Shown: positions 1 through 5,590 of the stretch, one piece after another
How positions within the stretch are numbered: the first letter of the stretch is position 1
How the letters are laid out: every line of letters begins with the position of its first letter
Assembly: GCA_002686955.1 (NCBI GenBank)
Contig: NYZA01000105.1
Location: 1 to 6,716, forward strand
Source: Gemmatimonadota bacterium
GTDB taxonomy: Bacteria; GCA-2686955
Direction of reading: 5' to 3'
DNA length: 6,716 nucleotides
The notes under the pieces: generated by a model
The model's input: only the letters and a program-made list of their open reading frames with translations
What the model was told of the DNA's origin: nothing
Databases searched by the model: none
Program-made: the position numbers and the translations under genes

Positions 1-2
1 CT

Positions 3-275
3 TTCCTTCCGGGAAAGACACCACGCCCCATCGACTCGGCCGAGGTCGCAAAGATCCTCCGCAGACTCTTGCGGAGGCACTTCCCCGGCCAGAAGTTCTA
101 CGTCCAGTGGGTCGAGCTCAAGGGCGATCTTTTCAGCCGCCGGCGGCTCCTTTGCGGCACGCTCTGCTCGGGGCTTCGAAGGAGAGCGCTCGAGCTCGAC
201 GATGACTGGAGGCGGTCTGGAGGATCTCTTGGGACGCGGCCACCTCTCGAGCTTCAAACGAGGAGCGAGCGGTGA
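3..275 (+). CDS. 3' end of an ORF with an LPD29-like segment (5' end outside window)
   Basis: The frame is open from the first bases and stops at a TGA (273-275) that overlaps the GTG start of the next gene, so translational coupling is plausible. The first ~35 residues include IDSAEVAKILRRLLRRHFPG followed by QKFYV. This resembles the start of LPD29, a large-polyvalent-protein-associated domain (pattern: T/S-A-E-V-A-K-L-I-R, then FPG-x-KFSV). LPD domains are known from polyvalent proteins of phages and conjugative elements. The usual continuation of LPD29 (a GGSS-D-x-W-like strand pair) is not seen. Instead the tail is Arg- and Leu-rich and ends in RSER. Either the domain is divergent or the 3' part is frameshifted: another frame gives a Glu-rich tail from about 135 to 324. 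A TTG at 69 is an internal start only and is unlikely to be the real one. The match is from memory of the motif, not a search. Confidence 0.5.
   Translation, partial: FLPGKTPRPIDSAEVAKILRRLLRRHFPGQKFYVQWVELKGDLFSRRRLLCGTLCSGLRRRALELDDDWRRSGGSLGTRPPLELQTRSER
261..265 (+). promoter_or_regulatory. Shine-Dalgarno site for the ATPase gene
   Basis: AGGAG lies six bases before the GTG at 272. It sits inside the end of the upstream ORF and supports this GTG as the start rather than a later ATG. Confidence 0.7.
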
Positions 276-1771
276 AGAAGAAGCGACGCAGGAGCAAGGC
301 TCAGAGATTCGCAGCGCTCGATGAGCTAAACCAAGGCGGCGGGAACGACGAAGAGATCCTCACGGCGATCTCCGATGAGGCGATCCTCTTCCACACCCCC
401 AGCCGAGAGAGCTTCGCCTCCGTTCCGGTGGGGAAGCACCGGGAGAACTGGCCGGTCCAGTCGAAGGAGTTTGCGCTCTGGCTCACCAAGAGGTTCTTTG
501 ATGAGCGCCACCGGGCGCCGAACCCGGCGCTCCTTAGAGAAACCCTCTACCAGATCGACGCACGAGCACAGTTCGGGGCGCGAGAGGAGGAGGTATTCCT
601 GCGTGTTGCCGGAGATGCGCGAAAAATTTCCGTCGACCTCTGCGACCCACAGTGGCGACTCATCGAAGTAAGCCGCAGAGGCTGGAAGATCGTCGCGCGG
701 CCGACGGTGCGCTTCCGTCGGGCTCCCGGCATGCTTCCCCTCCCGAGCCCTTCCCCCCGAGGCTCCATCGAAGAGCTCCGGCCCTTCCTCAACCTGCGCC
801 CCGCTTGCCCTCCGGCTGATGACTGGTACCTGCTGATCGCCTGGCTCACCGCGGCGCTCCGTCCCCGCGGACCATACCCGATCCTCATCCTCGGCGGCGA
901 GCAGGGCACGGGGAAGAGTACCACGGCGCGGCTCCTCAGGGCGCTCATCGACCCGAACACGGTCCCGCTCCGTCGCCCGACTCGCGATGAGCGCGATCTC
1001 ATGATCGCCGCGGGAAACTCGTGGCTCGTGAGCATGGACAACCTCTCGCGGATCGGCACGCGCTTCAGCGACTCTCTCTGCGCCCTCTCGACCGGCGGCG
1101 GCTTCTCGACCCGAAAGCTCTTCTCCGATGCCGATGAGGCGCTCTTCTCAGCCCAGCGGCCGGTGCTCCTCAACGGCATCGACGACCTCGCCGAGCGCGG
1201 CGACCTGCTGGACCGAAGCCTGTTGGTGAGCCTGCCCAGGGTCGCCGAGAGGAAGCGCCTGGCCGAGGAGACGCTCTGGCGGCGCTTCGAGAAGGCCTAT
1301 CCGGCGATCTTCTCAGGCGTCCTCGAGACTTTGAGTCGAGCTCTCGGAGAGCTTTCGCGGGTGCGGCTCCGGACTCTTCCCCGCATGGCGGACTTTGCCC
1401 GCTGGGGAGTGGCGTGCGAACGGGCGCTCGGCTGGCCCGAGGGCACGTTCCTCGCCGCCTACGAGCGCAACCTCAGAGCGGCGAACGATCAAGCGATCGA
1501 GGCCTCGAGTCTGGGGCCGGTGATCGTCGAGTACGTCGCGAGCCAGCCCCGCTCGCGCTGGGTGGGCACCTCGGGCGAGCTCCTCGAGGGGCTCCTGCAG
1601 CATGCCGGCAGGCGTGCGGGAGGAGATCGCCACTGGCCGCGGAGCCCACAGCAGCTGGGGCAGCTCCTTCGGCGTCTGGGGGTGAACCTGCGCCGAGGCG
1701 GCTTCGAGATCCGCTACTGGCGCCAGGGCAAGCAGAGCACCCGCATGGTCTCGATCAGGAAGGTGGGCTGA
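272..1771 (+). CDS. P-loop ATPase of the D5/prim-pol-associated type (replication helicase-like), 499 aa
   Basis: This is a probable replicative helicase-like ATPase of mobile elements. The N-terminus is very basic (MKKKRRRSK). Residues ~65-160 match the region that precedes the ATPase in this family: a short helical part, then D-L-x-D-x-x-W-x-x-I-E-V, then V-R-F-R-R-x-P-G-M-x-P-L-P. The ATPase core has Walker A GEQGTGKST (209-217, Lys215), a Walker-B-like strand WLVSMDN (251-257, Asp256) and STGGGFSTRKL (273-283). A sensor-1-like VLLNGI follows (298-303, Asn301), then an Arg-finger-like LLDRSL (312-317, Arg315). The last ~90 residues look like a winged-helix module. This type of ATPase is often fused to or paired with a prim-pol primase in phages and integrative elements; no primase domain is present here. 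The start overlaps the upstream stop (GTGA), and ku follows 70 bases later, suggesting one transcript. The biochemical role is inferred from family resemblance. Confidence 0.87.
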   Translation: MKKKRRRSKAQRFAALDELNQGGGNDEEILTAISDEAILFHTPSRESFASVPVGKHRENWPVQSKEFALWLTKRFFDERHRAPNPALLRETLYQIDARAQFGAREEEVFLRVAGDARKISVDLCDPQWRLIEVSRRGWKIVARPTVRFRRAPGMLPLPSPSPRGSIEELRPFLNLRPACPPADDWYLLIAWLTAALRPRGPYPILILGGEQGTGKSTTARLLRALIDPNTVPLRRPTRDERDLMIAAGNSWLVSMDNLSRIGTRFSDSLCALSTGGGFSTRKLFSDADEALFSAQRPVLLNGIDDLAERGDLLDRSLLVSLPRVAERKRLAEETLWRRFEKAYPAIFSGVLETLSRALGELSRVRLRTLPRMADFARWGVACERALGWPEGTFLAAYERNLRAANDQAIEASSLGPVIVEYVASQPRSRWVGTSGELLEGLLQHAGRRAGGDRHWPRSPQQLGQLLRRLGVNLRRGGFEIRYWRQGKQSTRMVSIRKVG

Positions 1772-1826
1772 AGGAAGGATGCGTAGGAGAACGACGATTG
1801 GAAGTGATAGAAGGCCCCGAAGCACC

Positions 1827-1834
1827 AAGGAGGT
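1827..1834 (+). promoter_or_regulatory. Shine-Dalgarno site that sets the ku start
   Basis: AAGGAGGT, a near-perfect anti-16S complement, lies seven bases before the ATG at 1842. An in-frame ATG at 1779 would add 21 residues that do not look like Ku, and its purine-rich stretch (1771-1778) directly abuts the ATG, which is too close. The 1842 start is therefore preferred. Confidence 0.85.
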
Positions 1835-1841
1835 ACGCAGC

Positions 1842-2726
1842 ATGAGTGCCCGCGCAAGTTGGAAAGGATTCCTCAGGATCTGTCTCGTCTCGATCCCCGT
1901 TAAGGCCTACAGCGCTGCGGCCAGCGGCTCGAAGATCCACCTTAATCAGCTCCACCGCGATTGCCACAGCCCGATCAAGTACCGAAAGGTCTGTCCCGTT
2001 CACGGCGAGGTCGAGGGCGAGTCCATCGTCTCGGGCTACCACTACGCCAAGGGCCGCTACGTGGTGATCGACTCCGACGAGCTCGAGAAGCTCCGTCGCG
2101 AGAGCGACAAGGTGGTGGAGGTCGAAGGGTTTCTTCCCAAAAACGCGGTCGACGCGCTCTACCTCTGCGGGAAGGACTACTTCCTCGTCCCTGAGGGGCC
2201 CGTGGGGCAGAAGGCCTATCGGCTCATCCGAGAGGTCATGACCGAGAGGGGCCAGAGCGCGCTCGGAAAGATCGTCCTCACGGGCCGCGAGCAAATTGTT
2301 CTCCTGCGGCCCCTCGGGCGCCTCTTCGTCATGTCGGTCCTCAGCTACTCCGGCGAGGTCAAGGACCCCACGGCCTTCGAAGACGAGGTCGAGGAGGGGG
2401 CGATCGCAGCCCCAGAGCTTGAGCTTGCCGGGAAGCTCCTCGACGCGGCCAGCCTCGATACGTACGACCCCGCCGGCTACAGGAACGAGTACACCGAGCG
2501 GCTCACCGAGCTCATCGAGGCGAAGGTGTCAGGTAAGGAGATCGTCCGAGCGCCGGCGCCGGAGGAGCCGCAGGTGATCGAGCTCCTGGAGGCTCTGCGC
2601 TCGAGCGTCGCCCGTACGCAGAAGGCGCAGGCACGGACTCCTCGCAAGAGGACCGCGGCGAAGAAAGTGGCGCCGAGCGCCCGAGCGAAGCGGACGGCGT
2701 CCGCGCGCAAGCGAAAGACCGGCTGA
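1842..2726 (+). CDS. ku: Ku, DNA-end-binding protein of bacterial NHEJ, 294 aa
   Basis: Bacterial Ku forms a homodimeric ring that threads onto double-strand break ends and recruits the NHEJ ligase. The typical Ku opening is clear: SWKGFLRICLVSIPVKAYSA (6-25), then the HLNQLH segment (33-38), IKYRKVCPVHGEV (45-57), and GYHYAKGRYVVI-D-x-D-E-L (65-81). Further core signatures are KDYFLVPEGP (111-120), AYRLIREVM (125-133), GREQIVLLRPLG (148-159) and the D-x-Y-x-x-E-Y-T-E-R-L-T-E-L-I-E-A-K helix (about 209-228). Residues 244-256 (QVIELLEALRSSV) match the conserved short C-terminal helix after the core. The end is a basic tail (261-294, 14 Lys/Arg of 34), a feature known in some bacterial Kus, where such tails bind DNA. 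The length is normal. The Cys-Pro-Val-His form replaces the more usual Cys-x-x-Cys. The gene lies 70 bases after the ATPase gene and 73 bases before the ligase start, all on the same strand, so co-transcription is likely. Confidence 0.96.
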   Translation: MSARASWKGFLRICLVSIPVKAYSAAASGSKIHLNQLHRDCHSPIKYRKVCPVHGEVEGESIVSGYHYAKGRYVVIDSDELEKLRRESDKVVEVEGFLPKNAVDALYLCGKDYFLVPEGPVGQKAYRLIREVMTERGQSALGKIVLTGREQIVLLRPLGRLFVMSVLSYSGEVKDPTAFEDEVEEGAIAAPELELAGKLLDAASLDTYDPAGYRNEYTERLTELIEAKVSGKEIVRAPAPEEPQVIELLEALRSSVARTQKAQARTPRKRTAAKKVAPSARAKRTASARKRKTG

Positions 2727-2743
2727 AGCTACAACGGCGTCCT

Positions 2744-2780
2744 TGCGGCTGCGCTCCGGTCCCTGTGGGGCGCAGCCGCA
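2744..2780 (+). repeat. Strong inverted repeat (hairpin) between ku and the ligase gene
   Basis: TGCGGCTGCGC (2744-2754) pairs perfectly with GCGCAGCCGCA (2770-2780) across a 15-base loop, and the stem can be extended inward by a G-U and a C-G pair. It ends four bases before the ligase Shine-Dalgarno sequence. No T-tract follows, so it is not a classical intrinsic terminator. It could be an RNA-stability or attenuation element that sets the ligase-to-Ku ratio, or a protein-binding site. The pairing is seen directly; the role is inference. Confidence 0.7.
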
Positions 2781-2785
2781 GGCTG

Positions 2786-2792
2786 GAAGGAG
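2786..2792 (+). promoter_or_regulatory. Shine-Dalgarno site that sets the ligase TTG start
   Basis: GAAGGAG lies seven bases before the TTG at 2800. The reading frame is open further upstream, but that part encodes the hairpin and this ribosome-binding site and has no ligase-like residues. An ATG at 2795 is out of frame and reads only two codons. Confidence 0.7.
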
Positions 2793-2799
2793 AGATGAG

Positions 2800-3729
2800 T
2801 TGACCCTCGAAAAGGAGCTCCCCGCGTTCGTCTCGCCCATGCTGGCGCGAGCCTCCGAACCCTTCGATTCCGACCATTACCTCTTCGAGCTCAAATGGGA
2901 CGGCATCCGGGCGCTCGTCTTTCGCGACCGGGACGGGTACCGGATCAGGAACCGCCACGGGGTCGACATCACCTGCCGCTATCCCGAATTCGAGTGCTTC
3001 ACAGGGCTCGAGAAGGGAGCGGTCCTTGACGGTGAGATCGTGGTCCTCAGGGACGGGAAGCCGGACTTTTCTCTCCTCGAGTCGCGCGACAAATCCGCGA
3101 GCGCACTCCGTCAGCGCACGTCGGCGAGTGCCTATAGGGCGACCTTCATCGCCTTCGACCAGCTCTACACGCGTTACCGCTCGCTCGTAGGGGAGACGCT
3201 CCAGGAGCGCCGCAGGTCTCTTGAGGAGACGGTCGCCGCGCTCTCCCAAGCAGCCCGCCTCATCTTTTCTGAGGGCGTCGTGGGCGGCGGCGTGAGACTC
3301 TTCGACGAGGTCTCGCGCCAAGGGCTCGAGGGCGTCATGGCAAAACGGCTCGGCAGTCGCTACCACCCCGGGAAGCGCCATCGCGCCTGGCTGAAGATCA
3401 AGCCGAAGCACAGGCTCGTTTGCTCCATCATGGGTTTCGTGCCCGCCGCCGACGGTGGCTTCAAATGCCTCGTCCTCGCCGCCGAGGAGGACGGAGAGCT
3501 CCGCTCGGTCGGGCGAGTCACGAGCGGCTTCACCGCGCCGGTCCGAAGGCGCCTGAGCGCTCTCCTTTGGCGGAGGCGTCGTCCGAGCCCGCTCGTCTCT
3601 TGCCCGAGCCGTGCCCGGTGGGTCGAACCAGGACTCTACTGCACCGTGAGGTACCTGGGGCGCACACGGAGGGGGAGCCTTCGAAACCCGGTTTTCGAGC
3701 GGCTTATCGTCGAGGAGGAAGTCGGTTGA
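2800..3729 (+). CDS. LigD-type ATP-dependent DNA ligase, ligase domain only, 309 aa
   Basis: It seals nicks and ends by lysine adenylation, and next to ku it is very probably the NHEJ ligase. The order of motifs is complete. PMLA is at 13-16. Motif I is ELKWDGIRA (30-38) with adenylated Lys32. The motif-Ia-like R-N-R-H-G-V-D-I-T spans 50-58. Motif III is LDGEIVV (76-82, Glu79), and IIIa-like TFIAFDQLY is at 115-123. Motif IV is EGVMAK (177-182) and motif V is WLKIKP (197-202). The remaining ~105 residues form the OB-fold part, with VGRVTSGF, RARWVEPGL and a G-x-L-R-N-P-V-F-E-R-L end typical of LigD/LigC ligases. No polymerase or phosphoesterase domain is fused, so it is a stand-alone ligase rather than full LigD. 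The start is TTG, chosen by its ribosome-binding site. All catalytic motifs look intact. Low-level expression through the TTG and the upstream hairpin is possible. Confidence 0.94.
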   Translation: MTLEKELPAFVSPMLARASEPFDSDHYLFELKWDGIRALVFRDRDGYRIRNRHGVDITCRYPEFECFTGLEKGAVLDGEIVVLRDGKPDFSLLESRDKSASALRQRTSASAYRATFIAFDQLYTRYRSLVGETLQERRRSLEETVAALSQAARLIFSEGVVGGGVRLFDEVSRQGLEGVMAKRLGSRYHPGKRHRAWLKIKPKHRLVCSIMGFVPAADGGFKCLVLAAEEDGELRSVGRVTSGFTAPVRRRLSALLWRRRRPSPLVSCPSRARWVEPGLYCTVRYLGRTRRGSLRNPVFERLIVEEEVG

Positions 3730-3736
3730 GAGGGGA

Positions 3737-3751
3737 GGCGCCCTTCGCGCC
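3737..3751 (+). terminator. Weak hairpin after the ligase gene
   Basis: GGCGC (3737-3741) and GCGCC (3747-3751) form a 5-bp stem with a CCTTC loop eight bases after the ligase stop. There is no T-run, so termination function is uncertain. Confidence 0.25.
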
Positions 3752-3769
3752 ACCGGTGCGTGACCGTCT

Positions 3770-3785
3770 GGTATTTCGGTATTTC
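3770..3785 (+). repeat. Tandem 8-base repeat, two copies of GGTATTTC
   Basis: Two exact adjacent copies of GGTATTTC lie about 40 bases after the ligase stop. They may be a simple slippage product or a paired binding site; nothing else supports a function. Confidence 0.5.
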
Positions 3786-3988
3786 AGGTTTCCGACCCCC
3801 GCGGTACCCCACCGTCGAGGACTTCCCACCCTGCGTACCACATGAAAGGTTTCACCAGCATGGACGAGACGACTTGACGGGGAAGCCTCGCACGAAGACG
3901 GCGAGTCGGGGCGCGGTGCTACAACGGTGACTGTGCGGCGGGAAGCGAGAGGATTTCCCGAGATACGAACCCGCTGAAGGGATGCAAT

Positions 3989-4219
3989 TTGAACCGTAAC
4001 TGCCACTACTGCGGCGAACCAGCGGAGACCTGGATTGACGAGATCACAATCATGAGTCCGACCGCCTGTAGCGCGCCGGAGAAGTTCTCCAGAGCGGTCA
4101 CGACGGCGGGCGGTCTGCGCCGCCTGTGCCTCGATAAAGTTGGTGTCTCTCGAAACCGATGCTTCATGGCAGCGAGTATCACAGCATCGCGACGTCGCAA
4201 CGTCGCATTGACCGCCTGA
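3989..4219 (+). pseudogene. Possible remnant of a CxxC zinc-knuckle / HNH-like protein
   Basis: From a TTG at 3989 the frame reads NRNCHYCGEPAETWID, which resembles the opening of small HNH endonucleases (C-x-Y-C-G-x-P-A-x-T-x-D-H). The expected His after Asp and the rest of the HNH core are missing in this frame. A neighbouring frame around 4095-4210 contains VCAACASIK followed by a charged stretch, which could be the second Cys pair and the C-terminal helix of such a protein after a frameshift. No clear Shine-Dalgarno site precedes the TTG. I treat it as a possible decayed gene. It may equally be a chance ORF. Confidence 0.25.
4189..4198. repeat. 10-bp palindrome GCGACGTCGC with an adjacent half site
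   Basis: A perfect palindrome (4189-4198) is followed by ACGTCGC (4200-4206). It lies about 30 bases upstream of the small membrane ORF, a position suitable for an operator. The nearby XRE gene suggests a possible binder, but this is inference. Confidence 0.35.
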
Positions 4220-4229
4220 TAGGTGACCG

Positions 4230-4409
4230 ATGGAACTGATTCTCGCCGCCTTACTCCTCCTTTGGCTCGGACGGAAGCCCCGAAACGAATCCGAACAGAT
4301 CGAACAGGGGTTATTGGCAGCGTTGCTGTTGATCGCCCTTACCATCGCTTTCGGCGCTTCGCTGGTGTGCAACGAAGAAGGGAACAGGACCAAGCCGCCA
4401 TCCTGCTGA
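4230..4409 (+). CDS. Small two-helix membrane protein, 59 aa
   Basis: I do not recognise a family. The ATG at 4230 is preceded by AGGTGA (4221-4226), a usable though closely spaced ribosome-binding site. The peptide has a short hydrophobic first segment (residues 3-13, LILAALLLLWL), a polar linker with R-K-P-R and several Glu (14-27), and a second hydrophobic segment (28-47, LLAALLLIALTIAFGASLVC). It ends in a short charged tail. The arrangement predicts a helical hairpin in the membrane. Such peptides are common as small toxins, holin-like proteins or accessory membrane proteins on mobile elements, but nothing here identifies which. It lies 25 bases upstream of a broken XRE regulator on the same strand. 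Overlapping frames on both strands are open but lack any such pattern. Confidence 0.5.
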   Translation: MELILAALLLLWLGRKPRNESEQIEQGLLAALLLIALTIAFGASLVCNEEGNRTKPPSC

Positions 4410-4434
4410 CCGGGGAACCAGTCGTCGGCGTGCC

Positions 4435-4648
4435 ATGATTTCTTTCGCCCCGCCATTTCTTCCTCAAGGCGAGCGGGTCAGGCGCGAACGTAAGCGCCTC
4501 GGACTGTCACAGGAAGACCTCGCCTTCGAGGCGGACTTGCACCGGACGTACATCGGCAGCGTTGAGCGCGGCGAACGGAACATCAGCCTGCTTCAAGGTC
4601 CACCGTCTCGCCAAGGCGCTCAAGGTCAAGCCAAGGGACCTGGTGTGA
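4435..4648 (+). pseudogene. XRE (Cro/C1-type HTH) transcriptional regulator, frameshifted
   Basis: Residues 12-53 from the ATG at 4435 form a standard HTH_XRE: GERVRRERKRLGLSQEDLAF, then EADLHRTYIGSVERGERNIS-LL. After Leu53 (codon 4591-4593) the frame loses sense. Reading +1 from 4598 restores the family ending VHRLAKALKVKPRDLV with a TGA at 4646-4648. One extra base (or two missing) between 4591 and 4598 explains this. The repaired protein would be about 70 residues, a normal size for a single-domain XRE repressor. In the unrepaired frame translation runs on to 4782 with unrelated residues. No good ribosome-binding site precedes the ATG. The break may be real decay or a base error in the assembly. 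Confidence 0.85.
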
Positions 4649-4774
4649 CGTTTTCCGACTTACCATTTCCAGGCTTTCCCGCGCTAACTCTTGTCTCGTC
4701 TCTCTCCTATTCGCAACGATCGTCATTCCGCATCTCGTCGGCTGTGGTGCTGTTCCACGTCGCCACCACGCTTC

Positions 4775-4793
4775 CGGCGTGAATTACACGCCG
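4775..4793. repeat. Inverted repeat CGGCGTG-N5-CACGCCG
   Basis: Seven-base arms (4775-4781 and 4787-4793) enclose AATTA. It forms a compact hairpin or an operator-like palindrome about 130 bases after the XRE remnant. No T-tract follows. Confidence 0.45.
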
Positions 4794-5183
4794 CAGGCGC
4801 GGAATCTCAACGACGACATGGAGGGATTAAGGAAAAGTCTTCGCCTCCTGTCGCTCGCAGCGAGTGAACATCGGTCGGCGGCAGGCGGGTTCTGGAAGTT
4901 CCTTGCATCCAAGGCTCTAACAGAAAACGAGTTGACGCTCCAGCAAGTTCGTCAGGAAGCCAGCAGACGCAGGGGCGCTCTTGCGCCTTTGAAAAAAGCG
5001 GAGAGGAGAAGGCGAGCTAAGCAGAAAGAAGCCGAGGCGGGGCTCCAGGTTTTTTTGGGCGCGGGGAACGCGACCCTTCCTCGCTCCGAATCGACTCTGT
5101 GCTCCCACGGCTTGCAGATTGACAGTAATCCAAGGGGAAGCCCGGAGTTGCGGAAATCGGAGGGGTTGAAAGCAGATTATTAA
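4779..5183 (+). CDS. Doubtful hypothetical ORF, basic and helical, up to 134 aa
   Basis: No family is recognised. The frame opens with a GTG inside the 4775-4793 inverted repeat. An ATG at 4818 is an alternative start, and neither has a clear ribosome-binding site. Roughly residues 15-95 could be helical, with a strongly charged stretch (RRR...KKAERRRRAKQKEAEAG). The C-terminal 40 residues are low in hydrophobic pattern and look like read-through. Codon third positions are less GC-biased than in the ATPase, Ku and ligase genes, so it may be a chance ORF or a decayed gene. Confidence 0.25.
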   Translation: MNYTPQARNLNDDMEGLRKSLRLLSLAASEHRSAAGGFWKFLASKALTENELTLQQVRQEASRRRGALAPLKKAERRRRAKQKEAEAGLQVFLGAGNATLPRSESTLCSHGLQIDSNPRGSPELRKSEGLKADY

Positions 5184-5273
5184 GGTTTTTCCCGAAATGT
5201 GCCTATTCTCGACAAGCCTATGGCTGCGGAATGTAAGGATCGAATCGGCCAGTCAAGAAGAACCCGTAAGCGT

Positions 5274-5293
5274 TTCTCGAGAAGCCTCGCGAG
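5274..5293. repeat. Two neighbouring palindromes, TTCTCGAGAA and CTCGCGAG
   Basis: A 10-bp palindrome (5274-5283) and an 8-bp palindrome (5286-5293) lie two bases apart, directly upstream of the twin hairpins. They share a CTCG core. They could be operator half-sites or parts of a folded RNA. Confidence 0.4.
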
Positions 5294-5309
5294 CAGTGAA
5301 TGCCCGATG

Positions 5310-5344
5310 GGGTACGGTGGTTACCCGGAGCTCGTAGAAAGCTC
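5310..5344 (+). repeat. Twin adjacent hairpins, each a 5-bp stem with a 7-base loop
   Basis: GGGTA (5310-5314) pairs with TACCC (5322-5326), loop CGGTGGT. GAGCT (5328-5332) pairs with AGCTC (5340-5344), loop CGTAGAA. Only one base separates them. The stem and loop sizes resemble tRNA arms, but the loops do not match T-loop or anticodon-loop consensus and no acceptor stem is visible. A structured RNA is possible but unproven. Confidence 0.4.
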
Positions 5345-5572
5345 TGCGGGATTAACGCCGCCACGACCCAAGCCGTAATTGCTGAGTCGCTGTGTCCCCC
5401 AGGCGCCGCTGATCTCATGCCACTAATCTCACGCCGTTAATTTTTACGCGTCAAATCCCGAGCCGTTAATCCCTGGCAAGGCAAGAGCTTCCGGAGCTTT
5501 CCGTGGCAAGCTTTGGGGGTTCTGGCCTATAGAGCTTTCTAGTTCTGCTGCGTTTCTCTTGACGCATCCGCC

Positions 5573-5590
5573 CGTCTGGATTGCCGGACG
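5573..5590. repeat. Hairpin with 7-bp stem and ATTG loop
   Basis: CGTCTGG (5573-5579) pairs with CCGGACG (5584-5590) with one G-U pair. No T-tract follows. Confidence 0.35.

Larger units (their letters stand above)
3730..4229. other. 500-base stretch without a convincing intact gene
   Basis: After the dense ATPase-Ku-ligase block, no frame shows a recognisable full-length protein. The stretch contains the weak hairpin after the ligase, a tandem 8-mer GGTATTTC (3770-3785), a possible decayed zinc-knuckle ORF (3989-4219) and a 10-bp palindrome at 4189-4198. A 250-codon open frame on the minus strand (3704-4456) looks like a chance product of GC-rich sequence. Confidence 0.5.

Noticed and set aside
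1779-1841. Upstream ATG for a 21-residue longer Ku
   Set aside because: The extra residues are not Ku-like, and the ATG at 1842 has an ideal Shine-Dalgarno site with correct spacing.
2512-3753. Minus-strand open frame of 413 codons across the ligase gene
   Set aside because: It is the antisense shadow of the ligase, whose motifs are unambiguous.
3704-4456. Long open frame on the minus strand, 250 codons
   Set aside because: No motif or ribosome-binding site, odd composition (many Arg, Ser, Cys), and it overlaps better-supported plus-strand signals. GC-rich DNA often gives such frames.
5310-5344. Possible tRNA arms
   Set aside because: There is no acceptor stem, no TTCRA T-loop and no proper spacing between the arms.
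5341-5480. Possible integron attC site near the TTAACGCC and CGTTAAT words
   Set aside because: The core sites do not match RYYYAAC/GTTRRRY in a paired arrangement, and no cassette or integrase is seen.
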